NCBI RefSeq assembly: GCF_000239295.1
Contig: NZ_JH417835.1
Location: forward strand, 13,203-77,202
Length of the DNA stretch: 64,000 nucleotides
Direction: 5' to 3'
From: Flavonifractor plautii ATCC 29863
GTDB lineage: Bacteria; Bacillota; Clostridia; Oscillospirales; Oscillospiraceae
Of the stretch, positions 50,680 through 58,330 are shown piece by piece; the first letter of the stretch is position 1; the number at the start of each line of letters is the position of its first letter. The position numbers and the translations under genes were made by a program. Below the pieces are notes generated by a model that saw nothing but the letters and a program-made list of their open reading frames with translations, ran no database searches and had not been told where the DNA came from.

Positions 50680-51983
50680 GGACGAATTCCCTCCTTTAAG
50701 GCTTGTTTCGCCGCCCGGAACCGCTCCGTCAGGGGGAGCTGGCCGGGACAGGTGTAGGAGCAGCAGCCGCACTCGATGCAGTCGGTGACGTGGAGGGCCT
50801 GGAGGGCGTCCAGATTCCCGGCGGCCTCGTAGCGGTAGAGGTACAGGGGCTGCAGGTGCATGGGGCAGACCTCCACACACTTGGAGCAGCGGATACACAC
50901 CGGCCGCTCCGGTGTGGGATTGGCGCTGGTGAGGCAGAGCACCGCGTTGGTACCCTTGAGCACCGGGGCGGCCAGTTCACCCTGGGCCGTACCCATCATG
51001 GGACCGCCGGAGAGCACCTTACAGGCGTCCTCCGTGAGGCCGCCTGCGGCCTCGATGACCTGGGCAAAGGGGGTGCCGATGCGGACAATCAGGTTTTTGG
51101 GCTCCTTTACGCCCTCGCCGGTGACGGTGACGATGCGCTTGGTTACCGGCTTGCCCTCGTACACCGCCCGGTAGACGGCGGCCACGGTGCCTGCGTTAAA
51201 CACGGCGCAGCCCACAGAGAAGGGCAGATGGCCCGGCGGCACCTGCCGGCCGGTAACGGCCTGGATGAGCTGTTTCTCCGCCCCCTGGGGGTAGCGGGTG
51301 GGCAGGACGGCCAGCTCCACTCCCGGCCAGTCGGGCAGGTGCCTGCGCAGGATGGCGATGGCCTCCGACTTGTTGTCCTCCACGGCGATCACCCGCCGGT
51401 CGGGATGGAGAGCGGCATCCAGCGCAGCCAGTCCCCGGAAAATCTGCTCCGGATAGCTGCACAGCAGGGCGTCGTCGGCGGTGATGTAGGGCTCGCACTC
51501 ACAGGCGTTCACCAGGATAGTGTCCACCCGCCCCTGGGCGGTGACGGCCTTGATGTCGGTGGGGAAGGTAGCGCCGCCCATGCCGACGATGCCCGCCTCC
51601 CGGATGATGGAGAGAATATCGTTGGGGGAGAGCCCCTCGTGGGTGGCGTGAGGCTCCAGTGCTTGGGCGGGGGTGTCCTGGTAGTCGTTGTCGATGACCA
51701 CCGACAGTACGGCCCGGCCGGAGGGGTGGGGGCGGGGCTCTACGGCGGCCACGGTGCCCGACACCGAGGCGTGGATGGTGGCGCTCAGGCCTTCGGCATC
51801 GCCGATCTTCTGGCCCAGCTTCACTGGCTCTCCCGCCTTGACCAGAGGGGTACAGGGCTTGCCGATGTGCTGAACCATTGGGATGACGACCTGGCTTGGA
51901 AGGGGGGCGGGGGTGGGGGCCGCGCCGCGGGAGAGCTCCTTGCGGCCGGCGGGATGTACGCCGCCCCAGAACAGATGTCTCAT
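50676..51983 (-). CDS. rnfC: RnfC-like NADH-binding Fe-S subunit
   Basis: 435 residues (RnfC about 440). N-terminal GGVHPAGRKELS, flavin/NADH region GIVGMGGATFPTDIK and NACECEPYITAD, an SLBB domain, and two 4Fe-4S motifs CIRCSKCVEVCP and CIECGCCSYTCP. It is the cytoplasmic entry subunit of Rnf. AAATGAGGTG precedes ATG 51983. The gene order C-D-G matches Rnf operons, but E, A and B do not follow. Confidence 0.93.
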   Translation of the reverse strand: MRHLFWGGVHPAGRKELSRGAAPTPAPLPSQVVIPMVQHIGKPCTPLVKAGEPVKLGQKIGDAEGLSATIHASVSGTVAAVEPRPHPSGRAVLSVVIDNDYQDTPAQALEPHATHEGLSPNDILSIIREAGIVGMGGATFPTDIKAVTAQGRVDTILVNACECEPYITADDALLCSYPEQIFRGLAALDAALHPDRRVIAVEDNKSEAIAILRRHLPDWPGVELAVLPTRYPQGAEKQLIQAVTGRQVPPGHLPFSVGCAVFNAGTVAAVYRAVYEGKPVTKRIVTVTGEGVKEPKNLIVRIGTPFAQVIEAAGGLTEDACKVLSGGPMMGTAQGELAAPVLKGTNAVLCLTSANPTPERPVCIRCSKCVEVCPMHLQPLYLYRYEAAGNLDALQALHVTDCIECGCCSYTCPGQLPLTERFRAAKQALKEGIRP

Positions 51984-52004
51984 GCTTTCACCTCATTTTT
52001 GAAG

Positions 52005-53036
52005 TCAGGTGCGGAGATAGGCGGAAAAACCGGGGCTGAATACCTCGCCGCCGGAGGCGTCCACCCACATGGCCTCAGCCCCATAGCGGTCCAGAAGGGC
52101 CTGCCCCTCCGCCTGGGGGAGGGTGAACAGGGCGGTGGAGAGGGCGTCGGCCAGGCCGGAATCGGCGCACAGCACGGTGACCGCCCGCCAGTAGGCGGCG
52201 GGGCGGCAGGTGGTGGGGTCGATGATGTGGTGGTAGCGCACGCCGCCCACGGTGTAGTAGCGCTGGTAGTCGCCGCTGGTGACTACCGACACATCGCGGA
52301 CGTAGAGGGTGTGGAGGAACGCTCCGCTCTCCCCACCGGGGGCCTGGATGCCAACTACCCAGTTCTCGCCTCCAGGCTTTGGGCCGGTGGCCCGGACGTT
52401 GCCCCCCACGCTGAGAAGCAGCCCATCCGGCGCGGCGCGGCATACCTGCTCCACGGCATAGCCCTTGGCAATGGCCCCAACGTCCAGCCGGAGGGCGGGA
52501 TCGGTGATCTGCACGGTGGAGGCGGCCTCATCAATGATGACAGAAGAGAAGTCGGCGTGGCGAGCGGCCTCCGCCAGAGCGGCGGCGTCGGGGAGGGCGG
52601 CGGAGGCGGGATCGCTGATGCCAGCCTCCCGGGCATCATGCCACAGGGCCAGCACGCCCCCCAGGGCGGCATTGACCTGGCCGCCGGTGCCCTCGCAGAG
52701 GTCCCGGCAGAAGAGAAGCAGGTCGATGATTTTGCGGTCCACAACCACGGGCGCCCCGCCGGCGGCGTCGTTTACCGCCTTGAGGTTGACCACGCCGTCA
52801 TAGTCGCTGTAGATGTCATAGAGCTGGTGGTACTCCAGCAGCGCGTCATGGAGGGACTGGGCGGTGGCCTGAAAGTCCTCCTCACTCTCCGCATAGCCCA
52901 CCACGGTGGTCACGGTGTCAAAGAGGGTGAGAAAGGTGGCCTCATACCGCTTCGCACCCTCCTCCTTCGGCGCGGCAGGGGATGCGCAGCCGGCCAGCAG
53001 GAGGACGGACAGAAGCAGGGGGAGCAGGCGACGCAT
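52005..53036 (-). CDS. apbE: FAD:protein FMN transferase, lipoprotein
   Basis: 343 residues. Signal peptide with lipobox LLAGC (Cys17). ApbE motifs: TLFDTVTTVVGYA, LDVGAIAKGYAVE, LLSVGGNVRATG, VVTSGDYQRYY and HIIDPTT. It attaches FMN through phosphate to Thr of RnfG and RnfD-type proteins outside the membrane. Its place directly before rnfCDG fits that role. Confidence 0.95.
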   Translation of the reverse strand: MRRLLPLLLSVLLLAGCASPAAPKEEGAKRYEATFLTLFDTVTTVVGYAESEEDFQATAQSLHDALLEYHQLYDIYSDYDGVVNLKAVNDAAGGAPVVVDRKIIDLLLFCRDLCEGTGGQVNAALGGVLALWHDAREAGISDPASAALPDAAALAEAARHADFSSVIIDEAASTVQITDPALRLDVGAIAKGYAVEQVCRAAPDGLLLSVGGNVRATGPKPGGENWVVGIQAPGGESGAFLHTLYVRDVSVVTSGDYQRYYTVGGVRYHHIIDPTTCRPAAYWRAVTVLCADSGLADALSTALFTLPQAEGQALLDRYGAEAMWVDASGGEVFSPGFSAYLRT

Positions 53037-53037
53037 C

Positions 53038-54114
53038 TCAGGCCCCTGCCTTTTCCACCAGGGTTAGGAAGTCGCCCACGCCGATGGTGACGGAGGCGGC
53101 GAGATCGGCATCGCCCGCATTGCCCTCCTCCGTGACGGCGATACCAGTGGCCTCGGCCACGGTCTTGCCGGTAACATAGGAGGCGAAGGCGGCGGCTTGC
53201 TCGTCCCACTCCTTGCCGATGGAGCTGACCTTCCCCATGCCGTAGTCGGCACCCAGTTCATTCTTGGAGGGCTGCGCAGCGGAGAGGTCGGTGGTAATGG
53301 TCCCGGCGGCGTTAAAATTCACGTTGGCCTGTACCGCGTCGATGACCATGCTGGTGATGGTGTCCCCGCTCAGGGTGAGGGCTCCCACGGTGGCGTAGGC
53401 CTGGGCCAGGCCATCGGCATCGCTGGTAGCGTCCGTGCTCTTGGCGGCATTGGTGGTGGTGGTCAGCACCAGCCGGTCGCCCTTGGAGGCCCCCAAATGG
53501 GAGGCATTGGCCGCAGCCTGCTCAATCGCGCTGATGTATCCTCCGATGGACATGGTGACGGAGGCGGTGAGGTCCGCGCCGGTGGGCTTGCCCTCTTCAC
53601 TAATGGAAATGCCTTTCACCTCAGGGATGGTCTTGCCAACCACATAGTCCGCCAGGGACTGGGCCTGCTCGTTCCACTCCCTGCCGATGGAGCTGATCTT
53701 CCCCATACCATAGTCGGCGCCCAGCTCGTTTTTGGAGGGGATCGTGAGGGTGAGGTCGGAGAGAAGCGCGCCAGAGGTGTCAAAATTGAGCTTGGACTGG
53801 ATGGAGTCGATAACGCAGTCGTAAATGATCCCGTCATCGCCCACCGTGACGGCCACCACAGTGATGTCCGCCTGGGCCAGGCCGTCGGCGTCGGCGGTAG
53901 CGTCCTTGCTGCTGGACACAGAGGTGAGAAGGGCCAGGCCGGTCTTGACGGGGACACCGCCGGGGACGGCGGCAGGGGGCGTCTCCGGGCTGGGGGTGGG
54001 GGTTTCGGCCTCCGGGGTGGGGGCGGGGACGGCCACCACCACTGTGGTGCCGCAGCCGGCCAGCAGGCCCAGGGCCAGCGTCAGGGTCAGGAGCAGGGCA
54101 AGCATTCGTTTCAT
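53038..54114 (-). CDS. Lipoprotein with duplicated FMN_bind-like domain
   Basis: 358 residues. Lipobox LLAGC (Cys21), a Pro/Thr linker, then two copies of a domain of about 150 residues. Both copies share SKNELGADYGMGK, SSIG-E-W and EQA and differ slightly. Each ends in a motif (DLTASVTMSIGGYISAI and DLAASVTIGVGDFLTLV) that resembles the end of FMN_bind domains (LTGATVTSKAVVKAV), but the flavin Thr context is degenerate. It may be an extracellular electron carrier or acceptor for the Rnf-like complex. It follows AGTTTCGGAGG and precedes apbE by 1 bp. Confidence 0.65.
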   Translation of the reverse strand: MKRMLALLLTLTLALGLLAGCGTTVVVAVPAPTPEAETPTPSPETPPAAVPGGVPVKTGLALLTSVSSSKDATADADGLAQADITVVAVTVGDDGIIYDCVIDSIQSKLNFDTSGALLSDLTLTIPSKNELGADYGMGKISSIGREWNEQAQSLADYVVGKTIPEVKGISISEEGKPTGADLTASVTMSIGGYISAIEQAAANASHLGASKGDRLVLTTTTNAAKSTDATSDADGLAQAYATVGALTLSGDTITSMVIDAVQANVNFNAAGTITTDLSAAQPSKNELGADYGMGKVSSIGKEWDEQAAAFASYVTGKTVAEATGIAVTEEGNAGDADLAASVTIGVGDFLTLVEKAGA

Positions 54115-54131
54115 GTCGATACCTCCGAAAC

Positions 54132-54458
54132 TTATTTAGGGGGATGGGTTCCTTTCATCTCAAAGTGGATCAGGAAGGAGAGCAGGGCCCGCAGCAGAAT
54201 GACGGCACCCAGCACCAGAAGCTCTTTGAGGTCCCGTACCAAGACGGTCTTGAGAATCTCGGCGGCCATTTTGAACTCCAGGCTGAGGGCCAGACCGTTG
54301 GCCAGGGCGAACTTGACGTCGCAGGGGGTGCGGGTGAACAGGCTTTTCAGGTAACGGCCAAAGGCGCTTAAGGCCGAGACCGCCACAATGAAGATACCCA
54401 TCAGCTCCAGCGCCGCAATGATAGTGGGCAGGATACGTTCAATCAGTTGTTCCAGCAT
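54132..54458 (-). CDS. DUF1622 membrane protein
   Basis: 108 residues with two or three membrane spans (about 10-33, 60-75, 78-98) and the DUF1622 pattern LELMGIFIVAVSALSAFGRYL and ALSLEFKMAAEILKTVLVRDLKEL. The function of the family is unknown. It overlaps the cytidylate-kinase-like gene by 20 bp. Confidence 0.8.
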   Translation of the reverse strand: MLEQLIERILPTIIAALELMGIFIVAVSALSAFGRYLKSLFTRTPCDVKFALANGLALSLEFKMAAEILKTVLVRDLKELLVLGAVILLRALLSFLIHFEMKGTHPPK

Positions 54459-54924
54459 GTGCGGCCTCCTTGCTTCGCCGGCGCATGGTTTTCAGGGCGA
54501 TGAACTGACTCAACAGCTCCACGGTACCGGATACCCCCAGGGGACCGCTGTCCACCGTCAGATCATACCGGCCCACCTCGCCCCACTTGGCTCCGGTATG
54601 CAGGCCATAGAGCCGGGCCCGTTCCCGATCCTGGCGCAGCGCCTCCCGGGCGGCCTCCGCCGGGGACAGGCCGCGCTCCCGCATCAGCCGCTCCACCCGC
54701 TGTTCCATGCCGCAGTGGATAAAAATCCTGTTCAGCCCCGGCTGGCCGGACAGAACATGGTCGGCGCACAGGCCCACCACCACGCAGGAGCCGCGTCCCG
54801 CCAGTGAGCGGACGGCCCCTTCGTCGGACTCCGCGTCGCCGCAGGGGATCTCCAGCCGGGCGGCCAGCCGCCGACCGATCTCCAAACCGCCGCTGCCATA
54901 GGTGTGCCCAATGGTAATCAGCAT
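54439..54924 (-). CDS. Cytidylate-kinase-like family protein
   Basis: 161 residues, shorter than the usual 200 or so. It has ITIGHTYGSGGLEIGRRLA, a P-loop-like start with YGSGG in place of GSGKS, and the family end RYDLTVDSG. Such proteins are common in Clostridia, and most have unknown substrates. It is the first gene of the Rnf-like operon, with AAAGGGGG before ATG 54924 and a Rex-like site just upstream. Confidence 0.8.
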   Translation of the reverse strand: MLITIGHTYGSGGLEIGRRLAARLEIPCGDAESDEGAVRSLAGRGSCVVVGLCADHVLSGQPGLNRIFIHCGMEQRVERLMRERGLSPAEAAREALRQDRERARLYGLHTGAKWGEVGRYDLTVDSGPLGVSGTVELLSQFIALKTMRRRSKEAAHAGTTD

Positions 54925-54945
54925 AGTATACCCCCTTTCCCACTG

Positions 54946-54965
54946 TTTGTTAAAAGAATAACAAA
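54946..54965 (-). promoter_or_regulatory. Rex-like operator
   Basis: TTTGTTA, 6 bp, TAACAAA. It matches the Clostridial Rex consensus TTGTTAA-N4-TTAACAA at all but one position. It lies 21 bp before the start codon, so bound protein would block transcription. Rex senses NADH/NAD+, which fits an NADH-oxidising complex. Confidence 0.65.
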
Positions 54966-54990
54966 TGAGCCTTAACAGGACATAGATAGA

Positions 54991-55010
54991 ACCTTAATAT
55001 TTGTTAAGGT
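54991..55010. promoter_or_regulatory. Second dyad upstream of the Rnf-like operon
   Basis: ACCTTAA, 6 bp, TTAAGGT: a perfect 7-bp-arm dyad. A related half (CCTTAAC) occurs at 54970. A weak minus-strand -35 (TTAACA) overlaps it. The binding protein is unknown. Confidence 0.45.
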
Positions 55011-55014
55011 ATAC

Positions 55015-55051
55015 ACAAAAAATACGCCCCCGCACGGTGCGGGGGCGTATT
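55015..55051 (-). terminator. Terminator of the sensor kinase gene
   Basis: A 14-bp stem (55021-55034 with 55038-55051) starting AATACGCCCCC. On the minus strand it is followed by TTTTTTG. It lies 6 bp after the kinase stop. Confidence 0.9.
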
Positions 55052-55056
55052 GGAGT

Positions 55057-56769
55057 TCAGGTATCCTCATCCGGAGGCGTGATGGTGGGGAAACGGAGGA
55101 GCATGGTGGTGCCCCGGCCTGGGGCGGTGTCGATGGCGATGGTCCCCTTGTGCTCCTCCATTACCTGCCGGACGATGGCCAGTCCCAGGCCGGTGCCCTT
55201 GCCACGCTCCTTGGTGGTAAAGAAGGGCTCAAAGATGTGGGGGAGCACCTCCGGCGAAATGCCGGAGCCGGTGTCGGAGACCTGGAAGCAGAGAAACTCC
55301 CCCTCCGGCCGGGTGGCCACGGTGAGGGTTCCGCCGCCGGGCTCCATGGCGTGGTAGGCATTGAGGATCAGGTTGAGCAGCATCTGGGAGAGCTGGATCT
55401 CGTTGCCCCGGAGCCACAGGTGGCGGCAGGCGAGATCGGTGCGCACCTCCACATGGGGCGGCCGGGCGGGGGAGGCTACGGCGAGCACCTTGCGTACCAG
55501 CTCATCGGGGGATACATACTGGAAGGTGAGAGAGGTGTTTTTGCGGGACAGGTCGGACAGCCGGGCGATGATCTCCTTGGCCTTGCGGGAGGAGTTGTAG
55601 ATCTCCAGCACGTTATCATACAGCTCCTCGGCATCAGAGGGCAGTTGCTCCAGCACCAGAATGGAGTAGCCCATGATGGGGGTGAGCAGATTATTAAACT
55701 CGTGGGCGATACTGGAGGTGAGTGTGCCGATGGTCTGGAGCCGGTCATGGTGGGCCAGCTCCTGATTCTTGCGGTTGAGGGCCTCCATGGCGGCGTTCTT
55801 TTCCTGGAGCAGGGCCAGCTCCCGCTGGGCGCGCTCGTTGCGCCGCCCGGAGCGAAGGTTGAGACCCGCCAGCAAAAGCACTCCGGCGATCACCAGTCCG
55901 CCGCCGGTGGTGAGCAGAAGGGCGGAGCGGCGGATGGGCCGCGATACTTAGTCGAAGTCTTCGGAAACGCCTACGGCGAAGATGCCGTTGTTTCCTGCGG
56001 CGGGGATCACCGCCATGCGGGCGGTGTAGCCCTCCGCCTCATAGAAGCAGGCTCCCTCCTGGCCCTCCCTCTGGCACTGGAGCAGAAAGCCCAGGCCAGG
56101 CTCCCCGGCGAGACCGTCCGCCGCCAGCTCCACACGTATCTCCTGACCGGTCTGGCGGAGCAGGACCTGGCCGCCCGCGTCCAGAAGGAGGATTTGATCC
56201 CGGGGAGAGGTGGTGAGGCCGCCGGCCACCTGCCGGTAAAAGAGAGAGAGGTCCACCAGCGCGGCGTACCACAGCCCCCGCTCCCCCTCCAGTTGGAAGG
56301 AGAGATAGACGGTGCCGTTCTCCGCCACGCAGGGGCGGACACGGTCCCGCCCGTCCAGGCTGCCCCCGACGGGAAACGTATAGCCGGTACGTCCAGAGGC
56401 GGAGAGCAGCACCCGCCCGTCCTGGAGACAGAGAAAGTCGGTGATAAGGGCCTCACGGATAAGAGGGTTGTTCTGGAGCAATTGAAGGAGCTCCTCCGGC
56501 TGCCCGGCGAGGCAATCGGCCTCCGCATCGGTAAAGTTCTCCAGCCGGATGAGGTAGTCCAGCTCCCCGATAAATTGCTCCAGGGCGCCCGAAACGCTGC
56601 GGTCCACCGAACGGGCCAGTCCGTAGAGCTGGCTGTCCGACTGCTCCAGCAGGAGGGTGTCGTAGCGGCCGAAGCTCTGTACGGCCAGGGCCAGGCCGCC
56701 AACGGTGAGGAAAAGAACCAGGATCATCAGAAGAAGAACAGGAGGCCGGCGCTTTTTTTGCCCCTCCAT
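55057..56769 (-). pseudogene. Sensor histidine kinase interrupted by an in-frame TAA
   Basis: The part 56769-55951 encodes a membrane span (about 12-32) and an extracytoplasmic sensor region. The part 55947-55057 encodes a second span, HisKA with SSIAHEFNNLL, and an ATPase with NLILNAYHAM, DTGSGIS, FEPFFTTK and GTGLGLAI. The two parts are in the same frame and are separated only by TAA at 55948-55950, where a single base change from Tyr codons (TAC/TAT) would explain it. Without readthrough, the sensor and kinase halves are separate. TAA rules out selenocysteine or pyrrolysine recoding. It is divergent from its partner regulator, which is also damaged. Confidence 0.85.
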
Positions 56770-56782
56770 ACCACACACCCCC

Positions 56783-56811
56783 TTGTCAAATTCCGGCAGA
56801 TTCTTTATACT
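56783..56811 (+). promoter_or_regulatory. Promoter of the response regulator gene
   Basis: -35 TTGTCA (56783-56788), 17-bp spacer, -10 TATACT (56806-56811). The spacer contains AAATTCCGGC, shared with the riboswitch-operon promoter. Confidence 0.75.
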
Positions 56812-56831
56812 GAAATCATACTGGATTTCAA
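56804..56831 (-). promoter_or_regulatory. Divergent kinase promoter with dyad
   Basis: On the minus strand, -35 TTGAAA (56826-56831), 16-bp spacer, -10 TATAAA (56804-56809). The -10 overlaps the regulator -10 on the other strand. The dyad GAAATC-N6-GATTTC (56812-56829) covers this promoter and the opposite start point, so one bound protein could control both genes. Confidence 0.6.
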
Positions 56832-56857
56832 ACCGGCTGTAAAGGGGGAGAAGCACA

Positions 56858-57542
56858 GTGGCGGATACGGTGCTGATTGTGGACGACGATGAAGCCGTCC
56901 TCACCATGCTCTATAAGGTCATCCGGAGCAACGGAATCGAGGCGGACACGGTGGCTTCCGGAGAGGAGGCCCTGGAGCGGACGGCGCAGCGGACGTACGA
57001 CCTGATCCTGCTGGACGTGAATCTAATGGGGATGGACGGTTTTCAGGTGGTACAGACCCTCCGGCAGCGGGGCGTCCGGACCCCCCATCATCATCGTCAG
57101 CGGACGCAAGGAGGACTATGATACTCTGTATGGCCTGGACATCGGGGCAGACGACTATGTGACCAAACCCTTCAACCCCGTCACTCTGGGGGCGAAGGTA
57201 AAGGCCCTTATCCGCCGTAGCCGCAACGGCCTGCCTGGGGCGGACAGCCTCATCACCGCCGGACCCTTCACCTACAACACCAGCACCCTGCGCTTTTATA
57301 AAAACGGGGTGGAAATTCTCCTCTCCGCAAAGGAGAACGCGATGATGAAGCTGTTTATCGACAATGTCAACCGCATTTTCTCCAAGGATATGCTCTACGA
57401 TCTGCTCTGGGGAGAGGCCATCATCGACGAGAACGCCATCATGGTCTATGTCAACCGCCTGCGGGCCAAGATTGAGGAGGACCCCGCCCGCCCCGCCTAC
57501 ATCCAGACGGTGCGGGGGCTGGGCTACCGCTTTGTGGTATAA
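56858..57542 (+). pseudogene. OmpR-family response regulator with a +1 frameshift
   Basis: GTG 56858 behind AAAGGGGGAG opens a receiver domain with VDDDEAVL and phospho-Asp in LLDVNLMGMDG. At the C6 run 57081-57086 the frame is lost. Dropping one C restores TPIIIVSGRKEDYDT, IGADDYVTKPF and then a complete winged-helix domain (AKENAMMKLF, YVNRLRAKIEEDP, VRGLGYRFVV) to 57542. The gene is therefore broken by one extra C in a homopolymer, either a real mutation, a slippage-prone switch or an assembly error. Confidence 0.87.
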
Positions 57543-57557
57543 AGAACCGTCTGCGGC

Positions 57558-57586
57558 TTGACAAATTCCGGCGAAAACGCTAGTCT
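57558..57586 (+). promoter_or_regulatory. Promoter of the riboswitch-controlled operon
   Basis: -35 TTGACA (57558-57563), 17-bp spacer, -10 TAGTCT (57581-57586). The spacer begins AATTCCGGC, giving an almost identical 15-bp block to the regulator promoter at 56783. Confidence 0.65.
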
Positions 57587-57603
57587 ATAGGTACAAATGT
57601 ATA

Positions 57604-57722
57604 CTGTTCCGAGTCCGTCCGCCTACGGGGTGACCTAGGGCTGGCGGACCGATGGCCCCGGCTGGGGCCGCAGGGTGCCGCGGGAAACGGCGGTGCCTTC
57701 CGTGTTTGAAAAGGAACGACAG
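57604..57722 (+). ncRNA. Moco/tungsten-cofactor riboswitch-like aptamer
   Basis: A structured leader starts about 12 nt after the predicted start point. Closing helix CTGTTCC (57604-57610) with GGAAC-G-ACAG (57713-57722). Inside are GTCCGCC/GGCGGAC, GGCCCC-GGCT-GGGGCC, and a GCCG...CGGC hairpin with GGGAAAC loop. Unpaired blocks GGGGTGACCTAGGG, CCGATGG and GGTGCCTTCC look like those I recall for the Moco RNA motif. A terminator follows at 57761. The class is from memory and needs a covariance search; a structured cis-RNA of some class is more certain. Confidence 0.65.
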
Positions 57723-57760
57723 TCCGCGGCGGCCCTCTGCACAGGGACCGCCCTGCGTTG

Positions 57761-57794
57761 CCGTATCCTTTTTTAGGATGCGGCGTTTTGTTTT
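57761..57794 (+). terminator. Expression-platform terminator of the leader
   Basis: CCGTATCC (57761-57768), loop TTTTTTA, GGATGCGG (57776-57783, one G-U pair), then CGTTTTGTTTT. It stands between the aptamer and the first gene, so ligand binding probably decides termination. Confidence 0.8.
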
Positions 57795-57821
57795 GCCCCA
57801 ATAAAGAGGAGATGCTGTGTG

Positions 57822-58307
57822 ATGCACATTTTTTTGACCGGCCCGCTCCAGAGCGGAAAGTCCACCGCCATCGCCCGCTATCTGGTGGGGCGGCCGGAGG
57901 CCCCCGGCGGGTTCCGTACCCACTGGGATCGGGCGGGCGGCCGGCTGACGCTGGAGCTGCTGGAGACGGGGGAGACCCTGAGCGTTGCCACGATGGAGCC
58001 CCATGGCGTGAGGGCCGACCGGGCCGCCTTCGACGCGGCGGGGGAGCGGCTGCTGTCCGCCCCGGCGGGGCGGCGCTCCCTGCTGCTGATGGACGAGCTG
58101 GGCTTTCTGGAGCGGTGCTCTCCGGTGTTCCAGCGGGCGGTCTTTACCCTGCTGGACGGCCCCACGCCGGTGCTGGGGGTGCTGCGCCGCCACGCAAAAA
58201 GCCCCTTCTGGGGCCCTGTTTCCCGCCGGGCGGATGTCCGGCTGCTCCCGCTGACGGTAGAGAACCGGGCGGAGATCCCCACTGAGCTGGCCCGTCTGCT
58301 GGGCTGA
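57822..58307 (+). CDS. P-loop NTPase (THEP1/NTPase_1-like)
   Basis: 161 residues. Walker A GPLQSGKST (7-15) and Walker B LLLMDELGFLE. It resembles small nucleoside-triphosphatases of the THEP1 group, and its size also fits MobB-like GTP-binding helpers of Mo-cofactor pathways. AAGAGGAG stands 10 bp before ATG 57822 (GTG 57819 also possible). First gene after the riboswitch-like leader. Confidence 0.75.
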   Translation: MHIFLTGPLQSGKSTAIARYLVGRPEAPGGFRTHWDRAGGRLTLELLETGETLSVATMEPHGVRADRAAFDAAGERLLSAPAGRRSLLLMDELGFLERCSPVFQRAVFTLLDGPTPVLGVLRRHAKSPFWGPVSRRADVRLLPLTVENRAEIPTELARLLG

Positions 58308-58330
58308 GGTGAGAGAGGAGGCGCAAGTCC

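Noticed and set aside
50703-53090. 795-codon plus-strand open frame opposite rnfC and apbE
   Set aside because: Gly/His-rich shadow; the minus-strand genes have full motifs and ribosome sites.
55948-55950. Recoding of the kinase stop as selenocysteine or pyrrolysine
   Set aside because: The codon is TAA, which is used for neither; a nonsense mutation or sequence error is simpler.
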